NCBI RefSeq assembly: GCF_000429525.1
Contig: NZ_AUCA01000010.1
Coordinates: forward strand, 1-64,000
From: Alicyclobacillus contaminans DSM 17975
Lineage (GTDB): Bacteria > Bacillota > Bacilli > Alicyclobacillales > Alicyclobacillaceae
Direction: 5' to 3'
DNA length: 64,000 bases
Of the stretch, positions 25,847-34,544 are shown piece by piece. The position numbers were made by a program, and so were the translations under genes. The first letter of the stretch is position 1. Each line of letters starts with the position of its first letter. The notes under the pieces were generated by a model, which was given only the letters and a program-made list of their open reading frames with translations, was not told where the DNA came from and did not search any database.

Positions 25847-25900
25847 GCAGAGGGCCGGGGGACAGACCGGCTGTCCAACCGGGCTGCGGGAGGGGACTGC

Positions 25901-28657
25901 ATGGTACGCATTTCGAAACGATTTCGCATACCGCGCGCGGTGTGGGTGATCTTGGTGCTCCTGTTGGCACTGTACGCCGCTCGCATCTGGGTGGACCAGC
26001 TGTACGCGCTGCGTCGGCATGTCGCGCTGGGGTACGGATCGGTCTACAGCCTCAATATGACCATTGCGTTGGTCAGCACCTATCTGGGCGGGCTCGTGTG
26101 CCTGCTGCTGGGCATTTTTGCGGTCCGGCCGTACCGGGAGGTGGCTCCGAAACCGCTGGTTCGCCTGCTGCAGGTGGTCGCCGCCGTGCTCGGATGGGTC
26201 ATCGGCACCGGACTGTGGCAGCTGAACCCGACCGACTGGCTGCTGTATGTCCACCACGCGCCGTTTCACCGGGTGGATCCGCTGTTTCACCTGGACCTGT
26301 CCTTCTACGTGTATCAACTGCCGCTGGACATCGGCATCTTGGCGCGGCTGTTGACCATGCTGGCGCTCTGGATGCTTGTTCGACTCCCCCTGCCGGCCAT
26401 CGCGCTGATGAAACAGTTCGCGGTTCGCCGCATCCGCCTGGGGGCTCCGGTTCCCGCAGCGCTGTTGCAGCGTCATTCGCGCGGGCTGCTGGTCTGCCTG
26501 GGTGTGCTGTTCGTCGGTTTCGCCGCGCTGACGTGGTTGCACCGCTTCACCCTGGCCTACACGACAGGGAATGGAACGTTTTTGGCGGGGCCGGACTTCG
26601 TGACCGCCCGTCTGACCATCCCCGTGTTCACGTGGGTGCACATCACGCTGCTGCTGATTGCGGCGCTATCCACGTGGTGGCTGGCATTCGGCAAGCACGC
26701 GTTGGTGGTGGAGCGGGACGGCTTTGCGGTGGTGTCCGTGAGCCGGGTGAAACCGCTGTTCTACGCCGGTGGCGGGTATCTCCTGTCGATGGTGGTGACC
26801 GGCGTGGTGGGCGCGTTGGTGAACGCGCTGTACGTTCATCCCAACCAGAGCACGGTGGAATTGCCGTACATTCAGCGCAGCATCGATGCGACGCGTTGGG
26901 CGCTCGGCATTGACCACGTGGCGGTGAAGCCGTTCAACCCGGCGACGACGCTGACGGCGTCCGCAGTTCAGGCGGACACTCCGACGTTGAACAATGCGCG
27001 CGTGAACGACCAGGGACAGACCACCACCATCTACAATCAGTTGCAGAGTTTCAAGAATTACTTCCAGTTCACACCGGCTGAGGTGGATCGGTATCAACAG
27101 GACGAGGTGTACATCTCGGCCCGCGAAATGGATGTGGATAAACTGCCCGTCCAGACCTGGGTCAATCGCACTTTGGTGTACACCCATGGTTACGGCATCG
27201 CGGCGAGTCCGGTGAATCGCTTTGACGCGGACGGCCTGCCGCTGTTATGGGCGAAGGACACGCCGCAGACCACACAGGCGCCCATTCCCGCCATCACGCG
27301 ACCGGAGATTTACTTCGGGATGATGCAGAACGACGTCATTGCGCCGTCCAAACAGGGAGAGTTCGACTACCCCGCCGGCGCCGCGGATCACACGTCGCAT
27401 TATCAGGGAGGCTATGGGTTGCCGGTGAACGGGAACCGCTGGCTGCTGGCTCTGGAGGAGAAATCGCTGAAATTCTTCACGAGTGATCAAATCACGGCCC
27501 AGTCCCAGTACCTGTTCGACCGCGACATCTACGACCGGGTAAAGGACATCGCTCCGTTCTTGGTGTATGACTCGGATGCGTTCCCGTTTATCGACAGCCA
27601 GGGCCATATCCAGTGGATGTTGGACGCGTTCACGGAAACCTCGAACATCCCGTACGCACAGACCTATATGAACACCAACTACGTCCGCAATTCCGTGAAA
27701 GTGGTGGTGGACGCCTACACCGGGAAGACGACGTTTTACGTGGTGGACCCGTCGGATCCGATGATTCAAAGCCTGATGCGGGTCTACCCCAAACTGTTCA
27801 CCACGCAGATTCCGGACGACGTGCGCGCGCACTTCCGGTATCCGATGGATCTGTTTCAGGTGCAGGCCACGGCGCTGGCCAGTTACCATATGACCGATCC
27901 GGCCGCGTTCTACAACCAGGAGGATCTCTGGGACCTGGCGGAGCAGGTGTACAACCAGAACGAGACCGCACCGCGTCCGCCGGTGTACCAGATGCTGCGG
28001 ATGCCGGATCGGACGCAGTTGAACTTTGTCCTGAGCGCGTTGTTCACGCCGCACCAGAAGATGAACCTGAACGGATGGCTGATTGCCGACAACGATCCGG
28101 GGAGCTACGGTCAGCTGACGCTCTACCAGTTCCCGCAGTCCAGCCTGATTTTCGGGCCGATGCAGGCGGAGAATCAGATTGACTCCAATCCGACCGTATC
28201 GTCCCAATTGACCCTGTGGAACCAGCAGGGTTCCCACGTTGTGCGCGGCGATCTGCTGATGATTCCGCTTGGCAACACGGTCCTGTATGTGGAGCCGATT
28301 TACATTGTCGCCAGCCGCGAGGGGTCTCTGCCGCAACTGCAGCGCGTGATTGTGGACTACAACAAGCAGGTCTACATGGATGATTCGCTCGGCGCCGCGA
28401 TTCAAGATCTGTTGGGCAGCGGCAGCAACGGGGCTGAGCCGTTGCCGAACACGCCCGCAGGCGGGGCGGGCGGAGCAACGCCAAGTGCAGGGACGGGCGC
28501 AACCGAAACGGTGGCGCAGCTGTCGGATCAGGCCAACCAGTGGTTCCAGAAGTACGAATCGGATACAGCGAAGGGAGACTTCGAAGCAGCCGGCGCGGAC
28601 CTGAAGCAGCTCGGGCAGGTTCTTCAGCAGCTGCAGAAAGCGAGCAAGACCGGATGA
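25901..28657 (+). CDS. UPF0182-family large membrane protein
   Basis: 918 residues. About seven hydrophobic segments lie in the first 300 (for example PRAVWVILVLLLALYAARIW), followed by a long soluble, presumably extracytoplasmic region with the family's VEPIYIVAS. A Gly/Ala-rich linker and a short helical C-terminus end it. UPF0182 (COG1615) proteins are widespread in Actinobacteria and Firmicutes and have no established function. Start: ATG at 25901 after GGGAGGGG. It appears to be its own unit downstream of mtnB. Confidence 0.85.
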   Translation: MVRISKRFRIPRAVWVILVLLLALYAARIWVDQLYALRRHVALGYGSVYSLNMTIALVSTYLGGLVCLLLGIFAVRPYREVAPKPLVRLLQVVAAVLGWVIGTGLWQLNPTDWLLYVHHAPFHRVDPLFHLDLSFYVYQLPLDIGILARLLTMLALWMLVRLPLPAIALMKQFAVRRIRLGAPVPAALLQRHSRGLLVCLGVLFVGFAALTWLHRFTLAYTTGNGTFLAGPDFVTARLTIPVFTWVHITLLLIAALSTWWLAFGKHALVVERDGFAVVSVSRVKPLFYAGGGYLLSMVVTGVVGALVNALYVHPNQSTVELPYIQRSIDATRWALGIDHVAVKPFNPATTLTASAVQADTPTLNNARVNDQGQTTTIYNQLQSFKNYFQFTPAEVDRYQQDEVYISAREMDVDKLPVQTWVNRTLVYTHGYGIAASPVNRFDADGLPLLWAKDTPQTTQAPIPAITRPEIYFGMMQNDVIAPSKQGEFDYPAGAADHTSHYQGGYGLPVNGNRWLLALEEKSLKFFTSDQITAQSQYLFDRDIYDRVKDIAPFLVYDSDAFPFIDSQGHIQWMLDAFTETSNIPYAQTYMNTNYVRNSVKVVVDAYTGKTTFYVVDPSDPMIQSLMRVYPKLFTTQIPDDVRAHFRYPMDLFQVQATALASYHMTDPAAFYNQEDLWDLAEQVYNQNETAPRPPVYQMLRMPDRTQLNFVLSALFTPHQKMNLNGWLIADNDPGSYGQLTLYQFPQSSLIFGPMQAENQIDSNPTVSSQLTLWNQQGSHVVRGDLLMIPLGNTVLYVEPIYIVASREGSLPQLQRVIVDYNKQVYMDDSLGAAIQDLLGSGSNGAEPLPNTPAGGAGGATPSAGTGATETVAQLSDQANQWFQKYESDTAKGDFEAAGADLKQLGQVLQQLQKASKTG

Positions 28658-28736
28658 AAGGGACGGTCATCCGTCCATTCACGGCACCCTCTGGGCACAT
28701 ATGCTGAAATCAGGCAACAGCTGGGGGGTGACCTGA

Positions 28737-28844
28737 GTGTACGACGGTGTACTTGGCGGATACACACGTTGGGCGATTGTGTTTCTCATCATCTTCGTCC
28801 TGTTTGTGCTGCTGGTCCCGTACGACGGAGCGACCACCTGCTGA
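28737..28844 (+). CDS. 35-residue membrane peptide, YjcZ-like
   Basis: GTG at 28737 opens a 35-codon frame, preceded by GGGGGGTGA and followed by a strong terminator. The peptide has an N-terminal MYDGVLGGYTRWA and one hydrophobic segment IVFLIIFVLFVLLV. The layout (short Gly/Tyr-rich head plus a single membrane helix) resembles small YjcZ-type sporulation peptides, but similarity is weak at this length. A CATATGCT at about 28699 could be a mother-cell sigma -10. Confidence 0.55.
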   Translation: MYDGVLGGYTRWAIVFLIIFVLFVLLVPYDGATTC

Positions 28845-28873
28845 CCGAGAGAACATTCTGGGATACAGTCATG

Positions 28874-28901
28874 GCGCACTCTTCGGGGTGCGCTCTTTTT
28901 T
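28874..28901 (+). terminator. Terminator after the small membrane peptide gene
   Basis: Stem GCGCAC / GTGCGC with loop TCTTCGGG, followed by TCTTTTTT. Confidence 0.75.
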
Positions 28902-28951
28902 CACCCAGGCGGCCCAGGCGTCGCTGCGACTGGCTTTTGGAGATCCGCCAC

Positions 28952-29007
28952 TATGACGGAGGAGGGAAACATGATATAATGGTGCACGTATTTTTCGATT
29001 ATCGAAA
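28952..29007 (+). promoter_or_regulatory. MFS gene promoter with palindromic operator
   Basis: TATAAT at 28975-28980 with a poor -35 (TATGAC, 28952-28957). The 15-nt perfect palindrome TTTCGATTATCGAAA (28993-29007) lies about 12 nt after the -10, over the transcript start, where a MarR- or TetR-type repressor could bind. No such regulator gene is adjacent. Confidence 0.5.
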
Positions 29008-29034
29008 TAAATGGTTGTGCGAGGTGTCAGGTGG

Positions 29035-30219
29035 ATGCATAAGTTGTTTCCTCCCGCAGTCTGGGCGACAGCATTCGCCGCGTTGATTGCTTTCATGGGC
29101 ATAGGGATTGTGGATCCGATTCTCGGATCCCTTCTGAACGCCTGGGGAATTTCCAAGTTTGCGGTGGAGTGGCTGTTCACCAGCTACATTGCGGTGATGT
29201 CCATCGCCATGTTGCTGTCCGGCGTGTTGGCGACCAAGTTCGGCGCACGCCGGGTGTTGTTGACCGGTCTCACGCTGGTCATCATTTTTTCGGCACTCAG
29301 CGGTCTTGCGCCGAACATCGGCTTTCTCGCGGTGTTTCGCGGCGGATGGGGCCTCGGCAACGCGTTCTTCACGTCGACGGCGCTCTCCATCATTGTGGGC
29401 GCCTCCACGCGCGGCATGGCGGCCGCCATCACGCTGTACGAAGCGGCGCTCGGGCTCGGCATGGCGTCCGGCCCGCTGCTCGGCGGATTTCTCGGCAGCC
29501 TGCACTGGCGTTTTCCGTTTTTCGGAACATCCACGCTGATGCTGATTGGCCTGCTGTTCACACTGTTTCTGGTGAAGGATTCCGGAAAAAAAGAGGCGCC
29601 GCGCAAGGCGCGGGATATCATTCGGGCGCTTGGGCACCCGGCGGTCCGGACCAACGCCTTGATTGGCCTGTTGTACAGTTTTGTCTTCTTCACAGTGCTG
29701 GCCTATTCTCCATTGACGCCGGCGTTTCAACAACTGGGCAGCATGAAAGTGGGCGTGGCGTTCTTCGGTTGGGGTGTGCTGGTTGGCGTCTCCTCCGTGT
29801 TTGTGGTGAATTGGCTGCGGCCGCGGCTGGGTCCGTTGCGGCTGCTCGAGTGGAACCTGCTGTGCATGTGTGTGCTGCTCATTTTTGCTGCGGTGGCGAA
29901 GGGCATGGTTCTGGTATGCCTCGTCGTGGTCTCCGGTTTCTTCTGCGGCATCGCCAATGCCGTGTTCACGTCGATGGCGATGGAGGTTTCGCCGTTCTCG
30001 CGTTCGATTTCGTCCGGCAGCTACAACTTTCTGCGTTGGGCCGGCGCGGCTCTGTCGCCCATCCTCTGCGGTTGGCTGGGTGACCACGTAGGGGTGCAGG
30101 CGCCTTTTTGGCTGGGTGCCATCCTGCTGCTGATTGCCTGGATGGGTCTTCGCGCGAGCCACGCGACGCTGAAACAAGGATTGCACGAAAACGGTGCGGC
30201 GGGGGCGGTCCACGGTTGA
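29035..30219 (+). CDS. MFS transporter, drug-efflux type
   Basis: 394 residues with about twelve hydrophobic segments. It has the loop 2-3 motif GVLATKFGARRVLL (MFS motif A type) and motif-C-like ALGLGMASGPLLGGFLG in segment 5, which marks drug/H+ antiporters. The substrate is unknown. Start: ATG at 29035 after CAGGTGG. A palindromic operator overlaps the promoter, suggesting inducible expression. Confidence 0.85.
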   Translation: MHKLFPPAVWATAFAALIAFMGIGIVDPILGSLLNAWGISKFAVEWLFTSYIAVMSIAMLLSGVLATKFGARRVLLTGLTLVIIFSALSGLAPNIGFLAVFRGGWGLGNAFFTSTALSIIVGASTRGMAAAITLYEAALGLGMASGPLLGGFLGSLHWRFPFFGTSTLMLIGLLFTLFLVKDSGKKEAPRKARDIIRALGHPAVRTNALIGLLYSFVFFTVLAYSPLTPAFQQLGSMKVGVAFFGWGVLVGVSSVFVVNWLRPRLGPLRLLEWNLLCMCVLLIFAAVAKGMVLVCLVVVSGFFCGIANAVFTSMAMEVSPFSRSISSGSYNFLRWAGAALSPILCGWLGDHVGVQAPFWLGAILLLIAWMGLRASHATLKQGLHENGAAGAVHG

Positions 30220-30271
30220 TGCGCCAAGTGGATGCCCGCCGGGATTTGCCGTTCCCGCACCTTTTCTCTTT

Positions 30272-32119
30272 TCACACCAGACGCACGTGAAATTCCTTCA
30301 GCCACGCGTTGACCTCCATGAGGTAGTGGAATAGCTGCGCCGTGGCCAGAATCTGCCCAAACCACGGGCGATGCTCCATGGGCTGCCGGCTCGCCTCGGC
30401 CAAAGCGCGGATGGCGGCCGTGTCGACGAGCGGGCGAACGGGCGCGTCTGGATTGTCCAGGATGGCGAGGATGCCGCTGCGGGTTGCCTCCAGATACTCT
30501 GGATTTGGCGTGCCCGGATACGGGCTCTTTTTCCGGTAGAGCACGTCTTCCGGCAGATAGTCGCGCATGGCGCGGCGCAGGAGCCCTTTCACCTCGTTGT
30601 CGCAGGTCTTCATGGACCAGGGCACGTTGAAGACGTATTCCACCAGGCGATGATCGCAAAATGGAACGCGGGCCTCCAGACTGGCGCCCATGCTCATGCG
30701 ATCCTTTCGATCCAGAAGGGTGGGCAGAAATCGCGTGATGCTCAGGTAGTTGATTTCGCGCACCCGGGCATCGTGGGCGGATTCTCCGGGCAGCCGCGGC
30801 ACCTCCGCCAGCGCTTCGCGGTATCGGTCCGCCACATATTCCTCCGGCCGAATGATCCGCTTCAGGTCTTCCGACAGGATGCTCACGCGCTCATGCAGCC
30901 GCAGCGACCACGGGAACGTGTCCGCCGCCAGGGCATCCTGTCGATGAAACCAGGGGTAGCCGCCAAACACTTCGTCCGCCGCCTCTCCGGTGAGCGCGAC
31001 GGTGTGGTTGCGCTTGATCTCGCGGCAGAACAGGTACATGGAGACGTCGATGTCCGCCATGCCCGGGACGTCGCGGTAGCGAAGTGGGTGCAACAGATGA
31101 TCTGTCATCTCGTCCATGCCGAACACCACCGAGTGGTGGACCGTTCCGAGAAAATCGGACACTTTCCGCGCCCACGGCGCGTCCAAGCTCTTCTGGAACG
31201 CGTTGGCCTGAAAGTACTTCTCCATGTCCTCAAACTCAATGGAGTAGGTGTGCAGAGGTGGCCGGCCCTGCGCCTGATAGTAACGCGCGGCGATGGCGGA
31301 GACGACGCTGGAGTCCAACCCGCCGGACAACAGCGTGCAGACCGGAACGTCCGATACCAGTTGGCGCGTGACCGTGTCCACCAACAAGTCGCGCACCGTC
31401 TCCAAGGTGGTGTCGAGATCATCGGTGTGTTCCCGGCTCTCCAGGCGCCAGTACGCTGAGGTCACGAATCGCTCCCGGGTCGCAAGCACCGAGTGCCCGG
31501 CTCGGACTTCTTCCAACCCCTTGAAAATCCCGTGTCCCGGCGTGCGTGCGGGGCCAATCGCAAAAATTTCCGCCAAGCCTTCTGCGTCCACCGCAGGCTC
31601 GATGTCCGGGTGGGCGAGAATGGCTTTGATTTCCGATCCGAACCAGACCCCGCTCCCGCGCCGCACGTAGAACAGCGGCTTGACGCCCAGCCGGTCGCGG
31701 GCCATGAACAACCGTTCCTTGGCTTCGTCCCAAAGGGCGAAAGCGAAAATTCCATTGAATTTTTTGACGCACTCGGGTCCCCAGCACACATAGGCGACGA
31801 GGACAACTTCCGTATCCGAGTAGGACTGGAAGGTGAAGCCCTGCGCCAGCAGTTCGCGCCGCACCTCTTCGGTGTTGTACAGCTCGCCGTTGTAGACGAG
31901 CGTGTAGGTCTTGCCGCCGAAGGTGCGGGACATGGGCTGCGTGCCGCCGCTCGGATCGACCACGATGAGCCGCCGATGCGCGAAGGCGGCGTGCAACGAC
32001 AGGTAATGGCCGCACGCGTCCGGTCCTCTGCAGGCGAGTGTTTCCCCCATTGCCTGGACGGCTTCGGCTTCTTGGGTCAGGTCGCGTTCCCAGTCAATCC
32101 ATCCTGCAATCCCACACAT
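30272..32119 (-). CDS. asnB: Asparagine synthase (glutamine-hydrolysing)
   Basis: 615 residues. The N-terminal class II glutaminase domain starts MCGIAGW with nucleophile Cys2, and contains RGPDACGHY and NGELYNTEEV. The C-terminal synthetase domain has the PP-loop LLSGGLDSSVVSA. It makes asparagine from aspartate, ATP and glutamine. The length matches AsnB/AsnO types (B. subtilis AsnO is a sporulation-linked form). Start: ATG at 32119, fixed by the required Cys2; GGGGGG precedes it. It converges with the MFS gene. Confidence 0.93.
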   Translation of the reverse strand: MCGIAGWIDWERDLTQEAEAVQAMGETLACRGPDACGHYLSLHAAFAHRRLIVVDPSGGTQPMSRTFGGKTYTLVYNGELYNTEEVRRELLAQGFTFQSYSDTEVVLVAYVCWGPECVKKFNGIFAFALWDEAKERLFMARDRLGVKPLFYVRRGSGVWFGSEIKAILAHPDIEPAVDAEGLAEIFAIGPARTPGHGIFKGLEEVRAGHSVLATRERFVTSAYWRLESREHTDDLDTTLETVRDLLVDTVTRQLVSDVPVCTLLSGGLDSSVVSAIAARYYQAQGRPPLHTYSIEFEDMEKYFQANAFQKSLDAPWARKVSDFLGTVHHSVVFGMDEMTDHLLHPLRYRDVPGMADIDVSMYLFCREIKRNHTVALTGEAADEVFGGYPWFHRQDALAADTFPWSLRLHERVSILSEDLKRIIRPEEYVADRYREALAEVPRLPGESAHDARVREINYLSITRFLPTLLDRKDRMSMGASLEARVPFCDHRLVEYVFNVPWSMKTCDNEVKGLLRRAMRDYLPEDVLYRKKSPYPGTPNPEYLEATRSGILAILDNPDAPVRPLVDTAAIRALAEASRQPMEHRPWFGQILATAQLFHYLMEVNAWLKEFHVRLV

Positions 32120-32272
32120 GTCGGTCTCAGCCCCCCAGCCTGTTGGTTGTGAGCTCCCGGTTCCGCGGCTTGCGGACACCCGGGCGAATGCCCATGTCAC
32201 GCAGTACCTTATGCGACCATGAGGAAAAAGGTGCAATGGGCGTACGCAGGAGAAAGGACGGGGGGCGTGGAC

Positions 32273-32302
32273 GCCGGCCACGCCGCGGGTGGCTTGGCCG
32301 GC
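32273..32302. terminator. Hairpin downstream of citA
   Basis: An 8-bp stem GCCGGCCA / TGGCCGGC with a 14-nt loop, just past the citA stop. A T run follows only on the plus strand, so its direction is uncertain. The rest of 32120-32316 holds the asnB upstream region, with no gene. Confidence 0.4.
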
Positions 32303-32316
32303 CTTTTGGGGAGTGG

Positions 32317-33435
32317 TTAGCGCGTGGTGGACAATGACGTGGCGTCGTCGATGGGCAGCGGACCGACGTATTCCGATTGCGGTCGAATCAGCCGGTTGCC
32401 GGCGGCCTGCTCCAGGATGTGCGCGGTCCAGCCGACAGCGCGGCTGACGGAAAACGTGGGGGTGTACAGCGGCTTTGGCATGTTGACCGTGCGCAGAATG
32501 GCGGCGGCCCAATACTCGACGTTGCTATACAGTTGACGGCCCGGCTTGTACTCGTTGAGCAGCCGAATGGCGGTGTCCTCAACGACGACCGAGAGATTGA
32601 ACAGGGGATCTTCGTCGCGCATACCCTGAACCACGCTGCGCAGCGCGACCGCGCGCGGATCTCTGGTCTTGTACACGCGGTGGCCGAACCCCATCAGCCG
32701 TTCTCCCCGCTCGAGCGCTTGCCGCAGCCACGGCTCCGCGTTCTCTGCCGTGCCAATCTCCTCCAGCATCGACATCACTTCGGCCGGGGCGCCGCCGTGC
32801 AGCGGTCCTTTCATGGCACCGAGCGCGGCAGCCAGCGCGGAGGCCATGTCGGACTGCGTGGACGTGACCACGCGGGCCGCGAAGGTGGACGCGTTCATGC
32901 CGTGCTCCATCGTGATGATGAGATAGGCTTCCAGCGCCCGTGCTTTCTCGGGGGACGGAACCTCTCCGCTCAACATGTACAGGTAGTTGGCCGCGTAGCC
33001 GAGATCCGGGTGCGGCGTCACCGGCGCGCGATGCTCCAGAAACGCCTGCCGATGGGCGATGATGCTGGGCATCGCCGCGGTCAGGCGTTTCGCGTCGGCC
33101 AGCGTCGGCGGCCACGCCGCCGCAGCACCGAGCGCGGAAATCGCGGTGCGCAGGACATCCATCATGCTCTGTTCCGGAGGCAGCGCTTGGATGATGTGTT
33201 TCACGTATTCCGGCAACGAAAGCTGGCTCCGCAGTTCGTCCACGAGCGCCGCGCGCTCCGCAGGATTCGGCAGCCGCCCTGCCCACAATAGATGGGCCAC
33301 CTCTTCGAAGGACCGGGTTTGCGCCAAATCCTGCGCGAAATGGCCGCGGTACACCAGTCGACCTGCCGTGCCGTCCACCAGACTCAAATCGGTCTGTGCG
33401 GCAACCACGTGCTCCAATCCGTTCGTACTCGCCAT
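32317..33435 (-). CDS. citA: Citrate synthase, CitA type
   Basis: Condenses acetyl-CoA and oxaloacetate; 372 residues. It has the family motifs EHGMNASTFAARV (catalytic His), KGPLHGGAPAEV (His) and GFGHRVYK. The third catalytic region reads NVEYWAAAIL with Glu, as in B. subtilis CitA (NVEFYAAAV). Together with the divergent CitR-like gene this makes it the CitA paralogue rather than CitZ. Start: ATG at 33435 after GAGGAGG. The flanking genes are not TCA-cycle genes. Confidence 0.92.
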   Translation of the reverse strand: MASTNGLEHVVAAQTDLSLVDGTAGRLVYRGHFAQDLAQTRSFEEVAHLLWAGRLPNPAERAALVDELRSQLSLPEYVKHIIQALPPEQSMMDVLRTAISALGAAAAWPPTLADAKRLTAAMPSIIAHRQAFLEHRAPVTPHPDLGYAANYLYMLSGEVPSPEKARALEAYLIITMEHGMNASTFAARVVTSTQSDMASALAAALGAMKGPLHGGAPAEVMSMLEEIGTAENAEPWLRQALERGERLMGFGHRVYKTRDPRAVALRSVVQGMRDEDPLFNLSVVVEDTAIRLLNEYKPGRQLYSNVEYWAAAILRTVNMPKPLYTPTFSVSRAVGWTAHILEQAAGNRLIRPQSEYVGPLPIDDATSLSTTR

Positions 33436-33556
33436 GGTCCATTCCTCCTCTTCCATTCACAGCTTCAGCATAGCGCTAACCTTTGATAATGTATAATGAA
33501 TAAACGTGAGTGAATTGATTGCGGATTGTAATCAGTTTTCGAAGGGGAGGATGTCG
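33436..33556. promoter_or_regulatory. citA-citR divergent control region
   Basis: An AT-rich stretch at about 33470-33505 holds a TATAAT at 33492-33497 for the regulator gene and overlapping minus-strand boxes for citA. A LysR protein such as CitR would bind here; the exact T-N11-A site is not certain. Confidence 0.45.
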
Positions 33557-34477
33557 GTGCTGGATTGGTTGCAGACGTTTGTTGTGGCGGCGGAAACGGA
33601 AAATTTTCGCCAGACCGCCGAGTTGCTGCATCTCGCGCAGCCGACGGTCACCCTGCACATTCAAAAGCTGGAACAACAACTCGGCATGTCGTTGTTTGAA
33701 CGTGTTGGCCGGCAGGTGCGCCTGAGTCCCGCCGGTCGCCAATTCCTCCCGCACGCGCTCGCAGTGGTTCGCCACTGGCGCGACGGTAGAGCACAGCTTC
33801 ACCGCTGGCGGGCGGGTTACGACACGACCGTGGTGGTGGGGACGTCACCGCTGATTGCCACCACCTATTTGCCTCGGTGGATTCAGCAGGCTTCACGCCG
33901 CAACCCGCGAATCCAGTTCTCCATTCGCGTTCGGGAATCTGCGGATCTGCTGTCCGACGTGCTCTCCGGCGCCTGCGACATCGCCTTCACCCGGCTCCCT
34001 GTGGCGCATGCACAGGTCCAGTGCCTGCCGCTGTATGACGATCCGCTGCTGTTCATCGTCCCAGCCGACGGCGCCGACCTGGACGGGCCTGCGCAGAGTC
34101 CGGAGGACTGGTTGGCCGACCATCCAGTGCTCACCCACAATCATCCGGGGTATTGGGATGCGCTGGTGCCTGCGCTGCAACGGTTCTATCCAGATGTGCG
34201 CACCCTGCCGGTCAGCCAGGTGCACGTGACCATTCACTGGATTGTCGAGCGCATGGGGGTCTCCTTTTTACCCGCCAGCACTGTGCAGCGCGAACTTCTT
34301 CGCGGCACGGTGGCGGAGGTTCCCTTTTCAGCGTTCGCGCTGCCGAAGGTGGCCACGTATCTGCTCCTTCGCACCGGCGCGTTGTCTCCGGCGGTGTCGG
34401 CGTTCGCGGAGGAGGTGCAGGCGTACATGCGGATCCGAAAGTTTGAAACAGGTCTATCAGCAAACCGCGGAGAATAG
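33557..34477 (+). CDS. citR: LysR-family regulator, CitR-like
   Basis: 306 residues. The winged helix (LDWLQTFVVAAETENFRQTA, QPTVTLHIQKLE) is followed by an effector domain. It is divergent from citA exactly as citR is in B. subtilis, where CitR represses citA, and it resembles CitR in sequence (LFERVGRQVRLS; a stretch beginning TSPLIATTYLP). Start: GTG at 33557, 6 nt after GGAGG; ATG at 33551 directly abuts that site. Confidence 0.85.
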   Translation: MLDWLQTFVVAAETENFRQTAELLHLAQPTVTLHIQKLEQQLGMSLFERVGRQVRLSPAGRQFLPHALAVVRHWRDGRAQLHRWRAGYDTTVVVGTSPLIATTYLPRWIQQASRRNPRIQFSIRVRESADLLSDVLSGACDIAFTRLPVAHAQVQCLPLYDDPLLFIVPADGADLDGPAQSPEDWLADHPVLTHNHPGYWDALVPALQRFYPDVRTLPVSQVHVTIHWIVERMGVSFLPASTVQRELLRGTVAEVPFSAFALPKVATYLLLRTGALSPAVSAFAEEVQAYMRIRKFETGLSANRGE

Positions 34478-34517
34478 TAGTATGAAGGTAACTTCCGAGA
34501 AGCACTGGCGATTTATA

Positions 34518-34531
34518 TGAAAACGTTTACA
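34518..34531 (+). promoter_or_regulatory. cre site (CcpA) before the acyl-CoA synthetase gene
   Basis: TGAAAACGTTTACA is a perfect match to the catabolite-responsive element consensus TGWAANCGNTNWCA. It lies directly upstream of the ribosome binding site, so CcpA binding would block transcription when sugars are present. Bacillus acsA is known to be CcpA-repressed. Confidence 0.75.
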
Positions 34532-34544
34532 TGAGGTGATGCGT

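Noticed and set aside
24320-26641. 773-codon open frame on the minus strand
   Set aside because: It lies antisense to mtnW, mtnX, mtnB and the UPF0182 gene, is rich in Arg, Gln and His as expected of an antisense frame in GC-rich DNA, and shows no family motif.
28999-30213. 404-codon open frame on the minus strand
   Set aside because: Antisense to the MFS transporter; composition is Arg/Gln/His-rich without motifs.
32440-32520. Glu in place of the catalytic-region Asp in citrate synthase
   Set aside because: B. subtilis CitA has the same Glu at this motif, so it marks the CitA type rather than a defect.
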